A stretch of 64,000 bases of DNA, taken from assembly GCA_031378845.1 (NCBI GenBank), contig JANNES010000006.1:1-64000 (forward strand). Reading direction: 5' to 3'. Shown here piece by piece: positions 15,767 through 23,394 of this stretch. The position numbers and the translations under genes were made by a program. The stretch is from JAJNPS01 sp031378845. GTDB lineage: Bacteria > Pseudomonadota > Alphaproteobacteria > Rhodobacterales > Rhodobacteraceae. Numbering within the stretch: position 1 is the stretch's first letter; each line of letters begins with the position of its first letter. The notes under the pieces are model-generated. The model made no database searches. It saw nothing but the letters and a program-made list of their open reading frames with translations, and was not told where the DNA came from.

Positions 15767-16762
15767 TCACGCGCGTTCGACTTTCAACACGATCTTGCCC
15801 ATGTGACCCGGGCTTTCGACGCGCCAATGCGCTGCGGGGGCGTCAGTCAACGCGTATTCGCTATCGACCACCACGCGAAAAGCGCCGCGCGCTATCATTG
15901 GCCACACCTGCGCCTCTACGGCCTCGGCGATCAGGGTTTTTGCGAAATCGGATTGTGGTCGCAAGGTGGACCCGGTCAGCGTCAGCCGCCGCATCATCAC
16001 CTCGGCAAAGTTTACCTCGACCTTGGCGCCTTGGAGAAACGCGATCTGCACCAGCCGCCCGTCATCGGACAACGCCTTGATGTTGCGCGGCAGATATCCA
16101 CCGCCGACCATGTCAAGGATCAGGTCCGCCCCACCCTCGGCGCGCAGGACATCGACGAAATCCTCGTCCTTGTAGTTGATCGCGCGCTCCGCCCCGAGTT
16201 CGCGGCAGAGGTCGCATTTTTCTTTGCTGCCGGCGGTCGCAAAGACCCGCGCGCCCAGCGCCTTGGCGATCTGAATGGCGGTCGTGCCGATGCCGGAGGT
16301 CCCGCCATGAACCAAGAAACGCTCCCCCGCCTTGAGGCCACCACGCATCACCACATTGGACCAGACGGTAAAGCACGTCTCCGGCAGGCAGGCCGCATCC
16401 CTGAGCGACATTCCCGGCGGGATGGGCAGCGCATGGGTTTCGTGGGTCGCGACATATTCCGCATAGCCGCCGCCGGGCAACAACGCTGTGACATGGTCGC
16501 CCATTTGCCAGCGCGTGACGCCCTGCCCCATGGCCACCACTGTCCCCGAAGCCTCCAGCCCCGGCAGCGGCGAGGCGCTGGCAGGCGGCGCATAGGCGCC
16601 CGCGCGTTGCAGCGCATCCGGACGGTTGACCCCGGCAAAGGCGACCCGGATGATGATCTGCCCGTGGCGAGGAACCGGCACTGGCACTGAAGCGGGCTTC
16701 AGCACATCCGGACCGCCGGGCTGGGATATCTCCATGGCCAGCATGCTGTTCAACAGCGTCAT
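15767..16762 (-). CDS. NAD(P)H quinone oxidoreductase, zinc-free MDR family (PIG3-like)
   Basis: 331 residues. N-terminal GroES-like domain (GVNRPDALQRAGAY at about 42-55, GLEASGTVVAMG at about 66) and a Rossmann domain with the nucleotide loop VHGGTSGIGTTAIQIAKA at about 150-167. No zinc-binding cysteine cluster, so it belongs to the quinone reductase branch. It probably reduces quinones or activated alkenes. ATG at 16762 has AGAGGG five bases upstream. It lies 16 bases after COQ9, so the pair is likely co-transcribed, fitting a quinone link. Confidence 0.92.
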   Translation of the reverse strand: MTLLNSMLAMEISQPGGPDVLKPASVPVPVPRHGQIIIRVAFAGVNRPDALQRAGAYAPPASASPLPGLEASGTVVAMGQGVTRWQMGDHVTALLPGGGYAEYVATHETHALPIPPGMSLRDAACLPETCFTVWSNVVMRGGLKAGERFLVHGGTSGIGTTAIQIAKALGARVFATAGSKEKCDLCRELGAERAINYKDEDFVDVLRAEGGADLILDMVGGGYLPRNIKALSDDGRLVQIAFLQGAKVEVNFAEVMMRRLTLTGSTLRPQSDFAKTLIAEAVEAQVWPMIARGAFRVVVDSEYALTDAPAAHWRVESPGHMGKIVLKVERA

Positions 16763-16778
16763 CGTACCCTCTGGCGCA

Positions 16779-17453
16779 TCAAGGAACCCTTCGTCCCATG
16801 CCCTGCCACCGTCCTTTTGCCTCCTGAAGGCTTTCCAGAAACTTGGTCGGGCCGGAAAAGATGGCCTTGGCAACGGAATTGTTGTTGACCGCAGCCTTGA
16901 GCTTTTCGATCTCCATCACATCGGCGATGCGGCGATCAAGGAATTCCCACGTTGCCTGATGATCCGGGCTGTCATCGCCGAGCCAGAAAAGCACCGTGGC
17001 CCCATAAACCGCCGACAGCGTGGCGCGCTTGGTGTACCAGTTCAAATCGCGCGTGGTGTCGCCCAAGGCGGTCCAGATCGCGTCCGCCGTGCCCCAGATT
17101 GCACCGGCGCCGTGGGCGACGTTCTGTGGCAGCGAGAAAAGGGTGGTGCCCCGTCGGACCAGTTCGATATCGGCAGCCTCGATCCGCAACCGCACCGCGC
17201 GCGCAATTCGGTCGCGAAAGCGCATCGCGGTCAGGTCCTCGGCTGCCAGCGCCTTTTGCATCTTGGCATCGCCACGCTGATGATACGCCAAGGCAACGTC
17301 CACGCCCCCTTTCGGGAACAGCATCCGCGCGGCCGCGGCATCGATACCCGATTCGGACATCGCGGCGCGCAAGGTCGCGTCAGACCAGCCGTCAAACGGG
17401 ACATGCGCCATGGCGGCGTCCAAAAGACGGTCTTTTGCGGTATCCTGGTTCAT
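16779..17453 (-). CDS. COQ9 family protein, ubiquinone biosynthesis
   Basis: 224 residues. COQ9 proteins are TetR-fold lipid binders that help COQ7-type hydroxylation in ubiquinone synthesis. The N-terminal helical part (KDRLLDAAMAHVPFDGWSDATL) resembles a TetR fold, and the C-terminal part has the COQ9 core (WGTADAIWTALGDTTRDLNWYTKRATLSAVYGATVLFWL, about 120-160). The ATG at 17453 has GGAG six bases upstream and is preferred over the longer frame. Divergent from rpsU, upstream of the quinone oxidoreductase. Confidence 0.9.
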   Translation of the reverse strand: MNQDTAKDRLLDAAMAHVPFDGWSDATLRAAMSESGIDAAAARMLFPKGGVDVALAYHQRGDAKMQKALAAEDLTAMRFRDRIARAVRLRIEAADIELVRRGTTLFSLPQNVAHGAGAIWGTADAIWTALGDTTRDLNWYTKRATLSAVYGATVLFWLGDDSPDHQATWEFLDRRIADVMEIEKLKAAVNNNSVAKAIFSGPTKFLESLQEAKGRWQGMGRRVP

Positions 17454-17583
17454 CTTCGTCTCCAAACTGGCTGGCAAGCTATCGCGAGGTTGCGCGCGGT
17501 AGACAAGTGCCCCCCGCCTTGTTATAGGCCGCATCGCCTGCACATACAGTGCAACTTTAACCTAGGAAGGTGGTGACAACCAC

Positions 17584-17790
17584 ATGCAGGTCAGCGTCCG
17601 CGACAATAACGTCGAGCAAGCCCTTCGGGCTCTCAAGAAAAAGCTCCAGCGCGAAGGCGTGTTCCGCGAAATGAAGCTCAAGCAGCATTTCGAGAAACCC
17701 TCCGTCAAGAAAGCACGCGAATCCGCCGAAGCCGTGCGCCGTGCGCGCAAGCTCGCCCGGAAAAAGCTTCAGCGCGAAGGCGGTCTTTAG
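17584..17790 (+). CDS. rpsU: 30S ribosomal protein S21
   Basis: 68 residues, highly basic. S21 binds the 30S platform near the 3' end of 16S rRNA and is needed for start selection. The sequence begins MQVSVRDNNVEQALRALKKK and continues REGVFREMKLKQHFEKPS, both standard for S21. AGGAAGGTGG is the ribosome site. It stands alone on the plus strand and ends in a strong terminator. Confidence 0.98.
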   Translation: MQVSVRDNNVEQALRALKKKLQREGVFREMKLKQHFEKPSVKKARESAEAVRRARKLARKKLQREGGL

Positions 17791-17832
17791 TCGGCGTTTT
17801 GTGCCGCTGGGGAAGCGTTTCCCATCCGATCA

Positions 17833-17860
17833 ACCCCCGTCCATCAGGCCGGGGGTTTTT
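17833..17860 (+). terminator. Terminator of rpsU
   Basis: ACCCCCG and CGGGGGT with a ten-base loop, followed by TTTT. It overlaps the 3' end of the convergent aquaporin gene. Confidence 0.9.
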
Positions 17861-18509
17861 CATTTCGCGCGGCATACAGCCAGCCGCCAACGCCCGCCGC
17901 CAGCAATGCGCCAACGATTTCCGCCATCCAGAAGCAGGGTAGGTCGACCGGACAGATGCCCGCAAACGTGTCGGTAAAGGCCCGGGCCAACGCGACCGCC
18001 GGATTGGCAAAGCTGGTCGAGGCGGTGAACCAGTAAGCCGCGGTGATGTAGGCCGAGACGGTAACCCCGACATTGCCGCCCGCGCGCATCGTTCCGAGTA
18101 TTGTCAACACAAGTCCAAAGGCCGCGACTGCTTCGGAAAACCACTGGCCAGTCCCGGTGCGTTCGGTTGTCGAAACATGCCAGATCGGCAGGTCGAACAT
18201 CGCATGTGCGGCGAATGTCCCGGCAAGGCCGCCTAAAATCTGTGCTCCAACGAAGCCGAGGGCCGGGCCTGCTGCGAGCTTGCGCCGAAGCGCAAAGACA
18301 AGTGTCACGACCGGGTTGAAATGCGCACCGGATATCGGCGCAAAGATCGTGATCAGCACCAACAGCGCCGTCCCCGTCGCCACGGTATTCGCCAGCAGCG
18401 CCAGCGCCACGTCATCGGTCAGCCGGTCCGCCATGATCCCCGATCCGATTACGGCAGCCACCAGCAGCGCGGTGCCCAGCGCCTCGGCCACAAGACTTCG
18501 GGTGATCAT
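17844..18509 (-). CDS. Aquaporin/MIP channel of an arsenic operon (AqpS-like)
   Basis: 221-residue channel with six predicted membrane helices and the two half-helix motifs NPV (about 65-67, HFNPVV) and NPA (about 169-171, FANPAVALAR). The aromatic/arginine arginine after NPA is present. In Sinorhizobium an aquaglyceroporin, AqpS, sits in the ars operon and lets arsenite leave after arsenate reduction. Here it follows arsC with a four-base overlap and no arsB/acr3 pump is seen, so it is the likely arsenite exit route. That role is inferred from context. Confidence 0.9.
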   Translation of the reverse strand: MITRSLVAEALGTALLVAAVIGSGIMADRLTDDVALALLANTVATGTALLVLITIFAPISGAHFNPVVTLVFALRRKLAAGPALGFVGAQILGGLAGTFAAHAMFDLPIWHVSTTERTGTGQWFSEAVAAFGLVLTILGTMRAGGNVGVTVSAYITAAYWFTASTSFANPAVALARAFTDTFAGICPVDLPCFWMAEIVGALLAAGVGGWLYAARNEKPPA

Positions 18510-19003
18510 GACTGCTCGCCGATTTCGCTCAGACGCGCCCTCAGGGTCAACTTGTCCAACGTCGCCAATGGCAGCGCGGTGAACGCCTGAATGCGGCGGT
18601 TAAGAGCGCGGTAGGTTTCCGCGAAAGCCACCGCCTTTTCAGCATCGCTGCCCACGACCGCCGCCGGATCAGGCAGGCCCCAATGGGCGCTGACCGGCTG
18701 GCCGGGCCAAAATGGGCATTCCTCCGCCGCTGCGCTGTCACATAGGGTAAAGACGAAATCCAGTTTCGGGGCACCGGGCGCTGCGAATTCATCCCAGCTT
18801 TTCGACCGGGCAAACGAGGTATCGACCCCCTCGCGACGCAAAAGATCAAGCGCGAAAGCGTTCGGCGACCCGGTCGGGCGCGACCCGGCGGAATAGGCCG
18901 CAAACCTGCTCTTGCCCTCGCGGTTCAAGATCGCCTCGGCAAGGATCGAGCGTGCGGAGTTTCCAGTGCATAGGAACAACACGTTCCAAGGGAAGTCGGC
19001 CAT
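18506..19003 (-). CDS. arsC: Arsenate reductase, low-molecular-weight phosphatase type
   Basis: 165 residues. The CX5R loop FLCTGNSAR (Cys 12, Arg 18) is the active site of thioredoxin- or glutathione-coupled arsenate reductases, and the DPA segment LPDPAAV near residue 109 supplies the acid Asp. It reduces arsenate to arsenite in the cytoplasm. A further cysteine occurs in FTLCDSAAAEECPFWPG, where resolving cysteines lie in this family. Start lies ten bases after arsR and the end overlaps the aquaporin gene, forming an arsR-arsC-aqp operon. Confidence 0.92.
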   Translation of the reverse strand: MADFPWNVLFLCTGNSARSILAEAILNREGKSRFAAYSAGSRPTGSPNAFALDLLRREGVDTSFARSKSWDEFAAPGAPKLDFVFTLCDSAAAEECPFWPGQPVSAHWGLPDPAAVVGSDAEKAVAFAETYRALNRRIQAFTALPLATLDKLTLRARLSEIGEQS

Positions 19004-19012
19004 GATTGGTCC

Positions 19013-19344
19013 TCAGCGGGCGCAGGCGATACGGTCCAAGACCGGTGCACAGGTTTCAGGTGAGCCGCCGCAGCAATCTTGCAAGAGCCAGGCCATCAAC
19101 GCCCGGAGCCCGGCCATGTCGGCGGCATAGTGGATGGATCGCCCGTCACGACGCGCCGAGATCAAACCCGCCGCCTGTAGAATGGCAAGGGGCGACGACA
19201 TCGTATGGCCCTCGCCGTCAGCCGCCGTGCGATCTCGCCCGCCGCAAGGCCGTCAGCCCCGACGCCCAGCAACAACCGAAAGACCGCCAACCGTGATGGT
19301 TGGCCCAAGGCTTCAAGTAAGGTGGCGGCGCGCCACGTGTCCAT
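19013..19344 (-). pseudogene. arsR: arsR repressor interrupted by a one-base frameshift
   Basis: The N-terminal half (LEALGQPSRLAVFRLLLGVGADGLAAGEIARRL) is in one frame and the C-terminal half (MSSPLAILQAAGLISARRDGRSIHYAA) in another. The two meet at the GGG run at 19209-19211; adding one base there gives a continuous 110-residue ArsR with RRLTARGHTMSSPLAIL across the join, correct for the recognition helix. The C-terminal DCCGGSPETC holds three cysteines placed like the arsenite site of some ArsR proteins. As written, the repressor would be truncated in its DNA-binding helix and the operon derepressed. A sequencing error in a G run is an alternative. Confidence 0.85.
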
Positions 19345-19386
19345 AGTTCTGGGAGTATCGAAGCAAGGTAACGCGCGGATAACGGT

Positions 19387-19851
19387 CTAGACCGACAGCG
19401 CGGTCGTCTTGACCACCGTGCGCAGCGCAAAGCTTGACTGCATCTGCCGCACGCCGGGCAGGCGTGACAGGAACTGGCGGTGGATGCGGGCGAAATCCTC
19501 GGTGTCTTCGGCCATGATCTTCAAAAGATAGTCGGCGGTCCCCGCCATCAGGTGGCATTCCAGAATGTCCGGGACGCGCGCCACCTCGCGCTCGAATGCG
19601 TCCAGAAGATCGTCTGCCTGCCCTTGCAGCGTGATCTCGACAAAGACGGTAGTCGCGCGGCCCATCTTGCGGGTGTCCAGAAGTGCCACATAGCCCGCGA
19701 TGAACCCGTCGCTCTCCAGCCGCTGAACACGCCTGTGGCAGGCGGATGGGGACAGGTTCACACGTTCGGCGAGGTCCGCATTGGTGATCCGCCCATCTTT
19801 CTGAAGCGCCACCAGAATGCGACGGTCTGTTGCGTCAAGGTCGATGGTCAT
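19387..19851 (-). CDS. Lrp/AsnC family regulator of alanine dehydrogenase
   Basis: 154 residues: winged HTH (about 1-60, DATDRRILVALQKDGRITNADLAERVNLSPSACHRRVQRLE) and a RAM ligand-binding domain (about 65-145, HLMAGTADYLLKIMAEDTEDF). It is divergent from ald, the usual arrangement for AldR-type activators that respond to alanine. A 13-bp-arm palindrome at 19858-19889 lies six bases from its start codon and covers its ribosome site, so autoregulation is likely. Confidence 0.92.
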   Translation of the reverse strand: MTIDLDATDRRILVALQKDGRITNADLAERVNLSPSACHRRVQRLESDGFIAGYVALLDTRKMGRATTVFVEITLQGQADDLLDAFEREVARVPDILECHLMAGTADYLLKIMAEDTEDFARIHRQFLSRLPGVRQMQSSFALRTVVKTTALSV

Positions 19852-19857
19852 GATGTT

Positions 19858-19889
19858 TTCTTCGATGAATGGACTGATTCATCGAAGAA
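19858..19889. promoter_or_regulatory. Operator-like palindrome between Lrp gene and ald
   Basis: TTCTTCGATGAAT (19858-19870), GGACTG, ATTCATCGAAGAA (19877-19889): perfect 13-base arms. It lies between the divergent regulator and ald, overlapping the regulator's ribosome-binding region and 92 bases upstream of ald, so it is the probable AldR-type binding site. Confidence 0.85.
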
Positions 19890-19981
19890 TCTACCACAAT
19901 AACCTGTTTCGACCACACAAGTTTCAAAGCATCGCCAGACGATTTGAGCGATCCTTCACAGGACCGAAGAGGAGAGCGCAC

Positions 19982-21100
19982 ATGAAAATCGGATGCCCGA
20001 AGGAAATCAAACCGCAAGAGTTCCGCGTCGGAATGACGCCAGGTGCGGTGCGCGAGGCCACGAATGCGGGCCATGACGTGCTGGTCGAAACCAATGCCGG
20101 GACCGGTTCGGGCTTTAGCGATGCCGACTATGTCGCGGCGGGTGCCAAGATCCTTCCGACGGCCGAAGAGGTGTTCGCAAAGGCAGACATGATCGTCAAG
20201 GTCAAGGAGCCGCAGGCCATTGAACGCAAACGCCTGCGCGCGGGACAGGTTCTGTTCACCTATCTGCACCTCGCCCCGGACGCCGAACAGACGCATGATC
20301 TTTTGGCCTCGGGCGTGACAGCTATTGCGTATGAGACGGTGACGGATGATCGCGGCGGATTGCCGCTATTGGCGCCGATGTCCGAAGTGGCGGGCAGGCT
20401 GGCACCTCAGGTCGGCGCATGGACGCTGCAAAAGGCCAATGGCGGCCGTGGCGTCTTGATGGGCGGTGTGCCCGGTGTCTTGCCCGCGCGGGTGCTGGTG
20501 ATCGGTGGCGGGGTGGTCGGCACCCACGCGGCAAAGATCTCGGCCGGGATGGGGGCTGATGTGACGGTTCTTGACCGGTCAATCAACCGTCTTCGCTATC
20601 TCGATGACGTCTTTGGCGGGCAGTTCAAGAACGCCTATGCCGATGCCGCAACGACGATGGACCTGGCACGTCAAGCCGATCTGATCATCGGCGCGGTATT
20701 GATCCCAGGGGCCGCCGCGCCCAAACTGATCAGCCGCGCTCAGCTCAAAGAGCTAAAACCCGGTGCGGCGCTTGTCGACGTGGCCATCGACCAGGGCGGG
20801 TGCTTTGAGACAAGCCACGCCACGACCCATCAGGACCCGGTCTATGAGGTCGACGGCATCATGCACTACTGCGTGGCCAACATGCCCGGCGCTGTTGCGC
20901 GGACCTCTACGCTGGCTTTGGGCAACGCAACGATGCCCTTCATGCTGGCATTGGCGAACAAGGGCTGGAAGCAAGCCTGCGCCGATGACCGGCATCTGCT
21001 GGCCGGCCTGAACACCCATGCCGGCAAACTGACCTACGCGGCAGTTGGCATAGCGCTTGGCCTGCCCACCATCACGGCGACCGAGGCGCTGGCACACTGA
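19982..21100 (+). CDS. ald: Alanine dehydrogenase
   Basis: 372 residues. Converts L-alanine and NAD to pyruvate, ammonia and NADH in the cytoplasm, allowing alanine to serve as carbon and nitrogen source. MKIGCPKEIKPQEFRVGMTP starts the enzyme with substrate-binding Arg 15; VKVKEPQ (Lys about 75) and FTYLHLAPD (His about 96) follow; the NAD loop is VLVIGGGVVGTHAA at about 170; VDVAIDQGG is near 267. GAGGAGA precedes the ATG at 19982, so I reject the longer frame that starts at 19817. Controlled by the divergent Lrp protein. Confidence 0.97.
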   Translation: MKIGCPKEIKPQEFRVGMTPGAVREATNAGHDVLVETNAGTGSGFSDADYVAAGAKILPTAEEVFAKADMIVKVKEPQAIERKRLRAGQVLFTYLHLAPDAEQTHDLLASGVTAIAYETVTDDRGGLPLLAPMSEVAGRLAPQVGAWTLQKANGGRGVLMGGVPGVLPARVLVIGGGVVGTHAAKISAGMGADVTVLDRSINRLRYLDDVFGGQFKNAYADAATTMDLARQADLIIGAVLIPGAAAPKLISRAQLKELKPGAALVDVAIDQGGCFETSHATTHQDPVYEVDGIMHYCVANMPGAVARTSTLALGNATMPFMLALANKGWKQACADDRHLLAGLNTHAGKLTYAAVGIALGLPTITATEALAH

Positions 21101-21467
21101 GCACGCGCCACTGACCCCAGACGATCAGCGCGGCCAATGCCAGAAAGATCGTCCATTGTCCCAATATCCAGACCGTGCCCAGCATGGTCTGGCCATAAAA
21201 CAGGAAAAGCCCGGCAAAGCCGATCTGGATCGCAACCAGCAGTAACGCCATCGCCCCGTTCGGGTGTCGCGCAAGCCACAACAGCGCCACCGCCTGGACT
21301 GCCAGCAGGATCGTCACCGCGTGCCACACCACTGCCGAGATCGCGCGCAGCGGCAGATCAAGCGATGACGCCTGAATCGGCACATGAAACTCCGCACCTC
21401 CACCGATCACGTGCAGCGCAACCGTTGCCACCATCAATCCGGCTGCTGCCAGTGTTGGATATTGCAT
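21072..21467 (-). CDS. Small four-helix membrane protein
   Basis: 131 residues with about four membrane helices (starting LAAAGLMVATVALHVIGGG, then AISAVVWHAVTILLAVQAVALLWLA and two more near the C-terminus). I recognise no family with certainty. A perfect AGGAGG precedes the ATG at 21467. The gene is divergent from a TetR regulator, with two matching dyads between them, so it is probably the regulator's main target. Its 3' end overlaps the ald 3' end by 29 bases. Confidence 0.82.
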   Translation of the reverse strand: MQYPTLAAAGLMVATVALHVIGGGAEFHVPIQASSLDLPLRAISAVVWHAVTILLAVQAVALLWLARHPNGAMALLLVAIQIGFAGLFLFYGQTMLGTVWILGQWTIFLALAALIVWGQWRVLSVPAPRSP

Positions 21468-21486
21468 CTTGCACCTCCTCCTGATT

Positions 21487-21504
21487 CCATACGCTACCGT
21501 ATGG
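21487..21504. promoter_or_regulatory. TetR-type operator 1
   Basis: CCATACG-CTAC-CGTATGG: perfect seven-base arms with a four-base spacer. A second copy lies at 21526-21543, 39 bases away centre to centre, in the same divergent intergenic region. Confidence 0.83.
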
Positions 21505-21525
21505 ATCATGTAACCTTGTTTGGAA

Positions 21526-21543
21526 CAATACGCCATCGTATGG
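21526..21543. promoter_or_regulatory. TetR-type operator 2
   Basis: CAATACG-CCAT-CGTATGG: five perfect inner base pairs on each side and the same four-base spacing as operator 1. It lies seven bases before the TetR ATG, so binding would block the regulator's own transcription or translation. Confidence 0.78.
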
Positions 21544-21549
21544 TTTCGG

Positions 21550-22122
21550 ATGGGCAAAGTGACGCAGCGATTGACCCGAGAGGACTGGATCTTGGCGGGC
21601 TTTCGGGCACTGGCGGCCGGTGGCGTTGGCGCATTGCGCGTAGAGACCGTCGCGCGAGATCTGGCCGCAACCAAAGGATCGTTCTATTGGCACTTTGCCG
21701 ACCCGGCGGATTGGCGAAAGGCCATGCTGGACTATTGGGAAGATGCGGCGTTTCGCCAGATCATTGCAGGGCTGGAACCGCTGCCGCGTGGACTGGCCAG
21801 ATTGCAGGCCCTAGCAAAGATCGCGACCACCAAGAACCATGACCCGATGCATGGCGGGTCTGGCGCAGAACCCGCCTTGCGCGAATGGGCGCGCTTTGCG
21901 CCGGACGTCGCGCTTGTGGTGCGGCGGGTGGATGCCGGACGCATCGCATATCTCGATGACTGCCTGCGAGATGTCGCGCCCAAAAATCAAGACACATCAC
22001 TGGAGGCGCGGATGGTCTATGCAGCGCTGCTAGGTTTGCAGACCCTGCAGGGGAACGCGGCCGATGATGCGCGCACGCTTGCACGGCTGATCGCGGCGTT
22101 GGCCTCGGCAGGCGGCAAATGA
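21550..22122 (+). CDS. TetR family transcriptional regulator
   Basis: 190 residues. The N-terminal HTH is clear: LTREDWILAGFRALAAGGVGALRVETVARDLAATKGSFYWHFAD (about 7-50). The C-terminal ligand domain is variable, as usual. I chose the ATG at 21550; a TTG at 21520 in frame would place operator 2 inside the coding region. It should repress itself and the divergent membrane-protein gene. Ligand unknown. Confidence 0.9.
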   Translation: MGKVTQRLTREDWILAGFRALAAGGVGALRVETVARDLAATKGSFYWHFADPADWRKAMLDYWEDAAFRQIIAGLEPLPRGLARLQALAKIATTKNHDPMHGGSGAEPALREWARFAPDVALVVRRVDAGRIAYLDDCLRDVAPKNQDTSLEARMVYAALLGLQTLQGNAADDARTLARLIAALASAGGK

Positions 22123-22125
22123 CAT

Positions 22126-22151
22126 GGGCCCCTGGCGTGTGCCAAGGGCCC
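22126..22151. terminator. Hairpin between TetR gene and mscL
   Basis: GGGCCC-C-TGGC pairs with GCCA-A-GGGCCC around a GTGT loop. It lies directly after the TetR stop and near the mscL 3' end, so it may terminate from both sides, but no T-run follows the stem on either strand. Confidence 0.5.
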
Positions 22152-22171
22152 AAAATGAAGTGCCGCGAAGA

Positions 22172-22549
22172 TCAGCGCGCTTTGAGTGAGTCGCGGATTT
22201 CGGTCAGCAACTGTTCTGCGGTCGGGCCAGCCGGCGCTGCGGCGACTTCTTTCTTGATCAGGCCGTCCTTCATGCGGTTCACGCCCTTCACCAGAAGGAA
22301 CACGACCCATGCGACGATCAAGAACTTGATCACGGCATTGATGAAGTTGCCATAGTTGAACGAAGCTTCACCGACTTTTACGGCAAGGCTGCCAAAGTCG
22401 ATCCCGCCGATGATCAGGCCGATGATCGGGTTGATCAGATCGTCAACCAACGACGTCACGATCGCGGTAAAGGCCACGCCGAGGATGATCCCTACGGCAA
22501 GGTCCATAACGTTGCCCTTGGCAATAAAGGCCTTGAACTCATTCAGCAT
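22172..22549 (-). CDS. mscL: Large-conductance mechanosensitive channel
   Basis: 125-residue inner-membrane channel that opens under hypo-osmotic stress. MLNEFKAFIAKGNVMDLAVGIILG is the N-terminal amphipathic helix and first transmembrane helix of MscL; the second helix is NAVIKFLIVAWVVFLLVKGVNRM (about 70-92). The C-terminal bundle (LLTEIRDSLKAR) closes the protein. Slightly shorter than the E. coli form but normal in this group. Monocistronic by spacing. Confidence 0.96.
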   Translation of the reverse strand: MLNEFKAFIAKGNVMDLAVGIILGVAFTAIVTSLVDDLINPIIGLIIGGIDFGSLAVKVGEASFNYGNFINAVIKFLIVAWVVFLLVKGVNRMKDGLIKKEVAAAPAGPTAEQLLTEIRDSLKAR

Positions 22550-22698
22550 TCCACGGTTCCCTATTTTGAAGCCCGCCTTTTTTGGCGGGTCTTACCTACA
22601 AATACGCACATGCGCGCAAAAACTATGCACAGCTTTGCGCCCTTTCGCACGGGGAATTTTCGCATATCTAGGTGCAGAAGAGTCTCTGAGGGTACATT

Positions 22699-23394
22699 AT
22701 GACACAGCTCGCCGATTTTCCGATCACCAAACGTTGGTCCCCGCGCAATCCGCATGCAATCCAGCTTTACTCCTTGCCGACACCCAACGGCCAGAAGGTT
22801 TCCATCGCATTGGAAGAGCTCGGACTGGCCTATGATCCGCATCTGGTGGATTTTTCGACCAGCGATCAGATGAGTCCGGCATTCCTGAGCCTTAACCCCA
22901 ACAACAAGATCCCCGGGATCATTGATCCCGATGGTCCGGGTGGTCAGCCGCTCGCGCTGTTCGAAAGTGGCGCAATCCTGGTTTATCTGGCGGAAAAGAC
23001 CGGCAAACTGCTGCCAGCCGACCAGCGTTATCAGGTGTTGCAATGGTTGATGTTCCAAATGGGTGGCATTGGGCCGATGTTTGGGCAGTTGGGCTATTTC
23101 CACACCTTCGCCGGCAAGGAAATCGAGGATCCGCGCCCGAAAGAGCGCTATCGCACGGAGGTGGAGCGCCTGTTGAAGGTCCTCGATGGCGCGCTTGCAG
23201 GCAAGGATTGGGTGGTCGGTGAGTATACAATCGCAGACATCTCGATTGCCCCATGGCTTGGCACCTTGCGCGACTTTTACAAGGCGGCGGATCTCGTGGG
23301 ATGGAACAAGCTCAAGAATGTTCCGGACTATCTGGACCGGTTCCTGGCGCGGCCTGCAGTGCAGAGAGGCCGGGCGATCCCGGCGCGGCCCTAG
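22699..23394 (+). CDS. Glutathione S-transferase, YghU/YfcG-like
   Basis: 231 residues. N-terminal thioredoxin fold with the active segment YSLPTPNGQKVSIALEELG (Thr/Asn instead of Tyr/Cys, about 34-50), NPNNKIPGI at about 75 and ESGAILVYLAEKTG at about 98, followed by the helical C-terminal domain. Nu-class members use two glutathiones and act as disulfide-bond reductases. Substrate is not known. Its TAG overlaps the stop codon of the convergent Sua5 gene in a shared CTAG. Confidence 0.92.
   Translation: MTQLADFPITKRWSPRNPHAIQLYSLPTPNGQKVSIALEELGLAYDPHLVDFSTSDQMSPAFLSLNPNNKIPGIIDPDGPGGQPLALFESGAILVYLAEKTGKLLPADQRYQVLQWLMFQMGGIGPMFGQLGYFHTFAGKEIEDPRPKERYRTEVERLLKVLDGALAGKDWVVGEYTIADISIAPWLGTLRDFYKAADLVGWNKLKNVPDYLDRFLARPAVQRGRAIPARP

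Noticed and set aside
19162..19201. Programmed ribosomal frameshift for arsR
   Set aside because: No slippery heptamer is visible, and the loss of one base in a G run is a simpler explanation.
22572..22589. CCCGCC-TTTTTT-GGCGGG hairpin between mscL and the GST gene
   Set aside because: The T-run forms the loop and does not follow the stem, and both genes are transcribed away from it, so it is not a terminator. Operator role cannot be supported.
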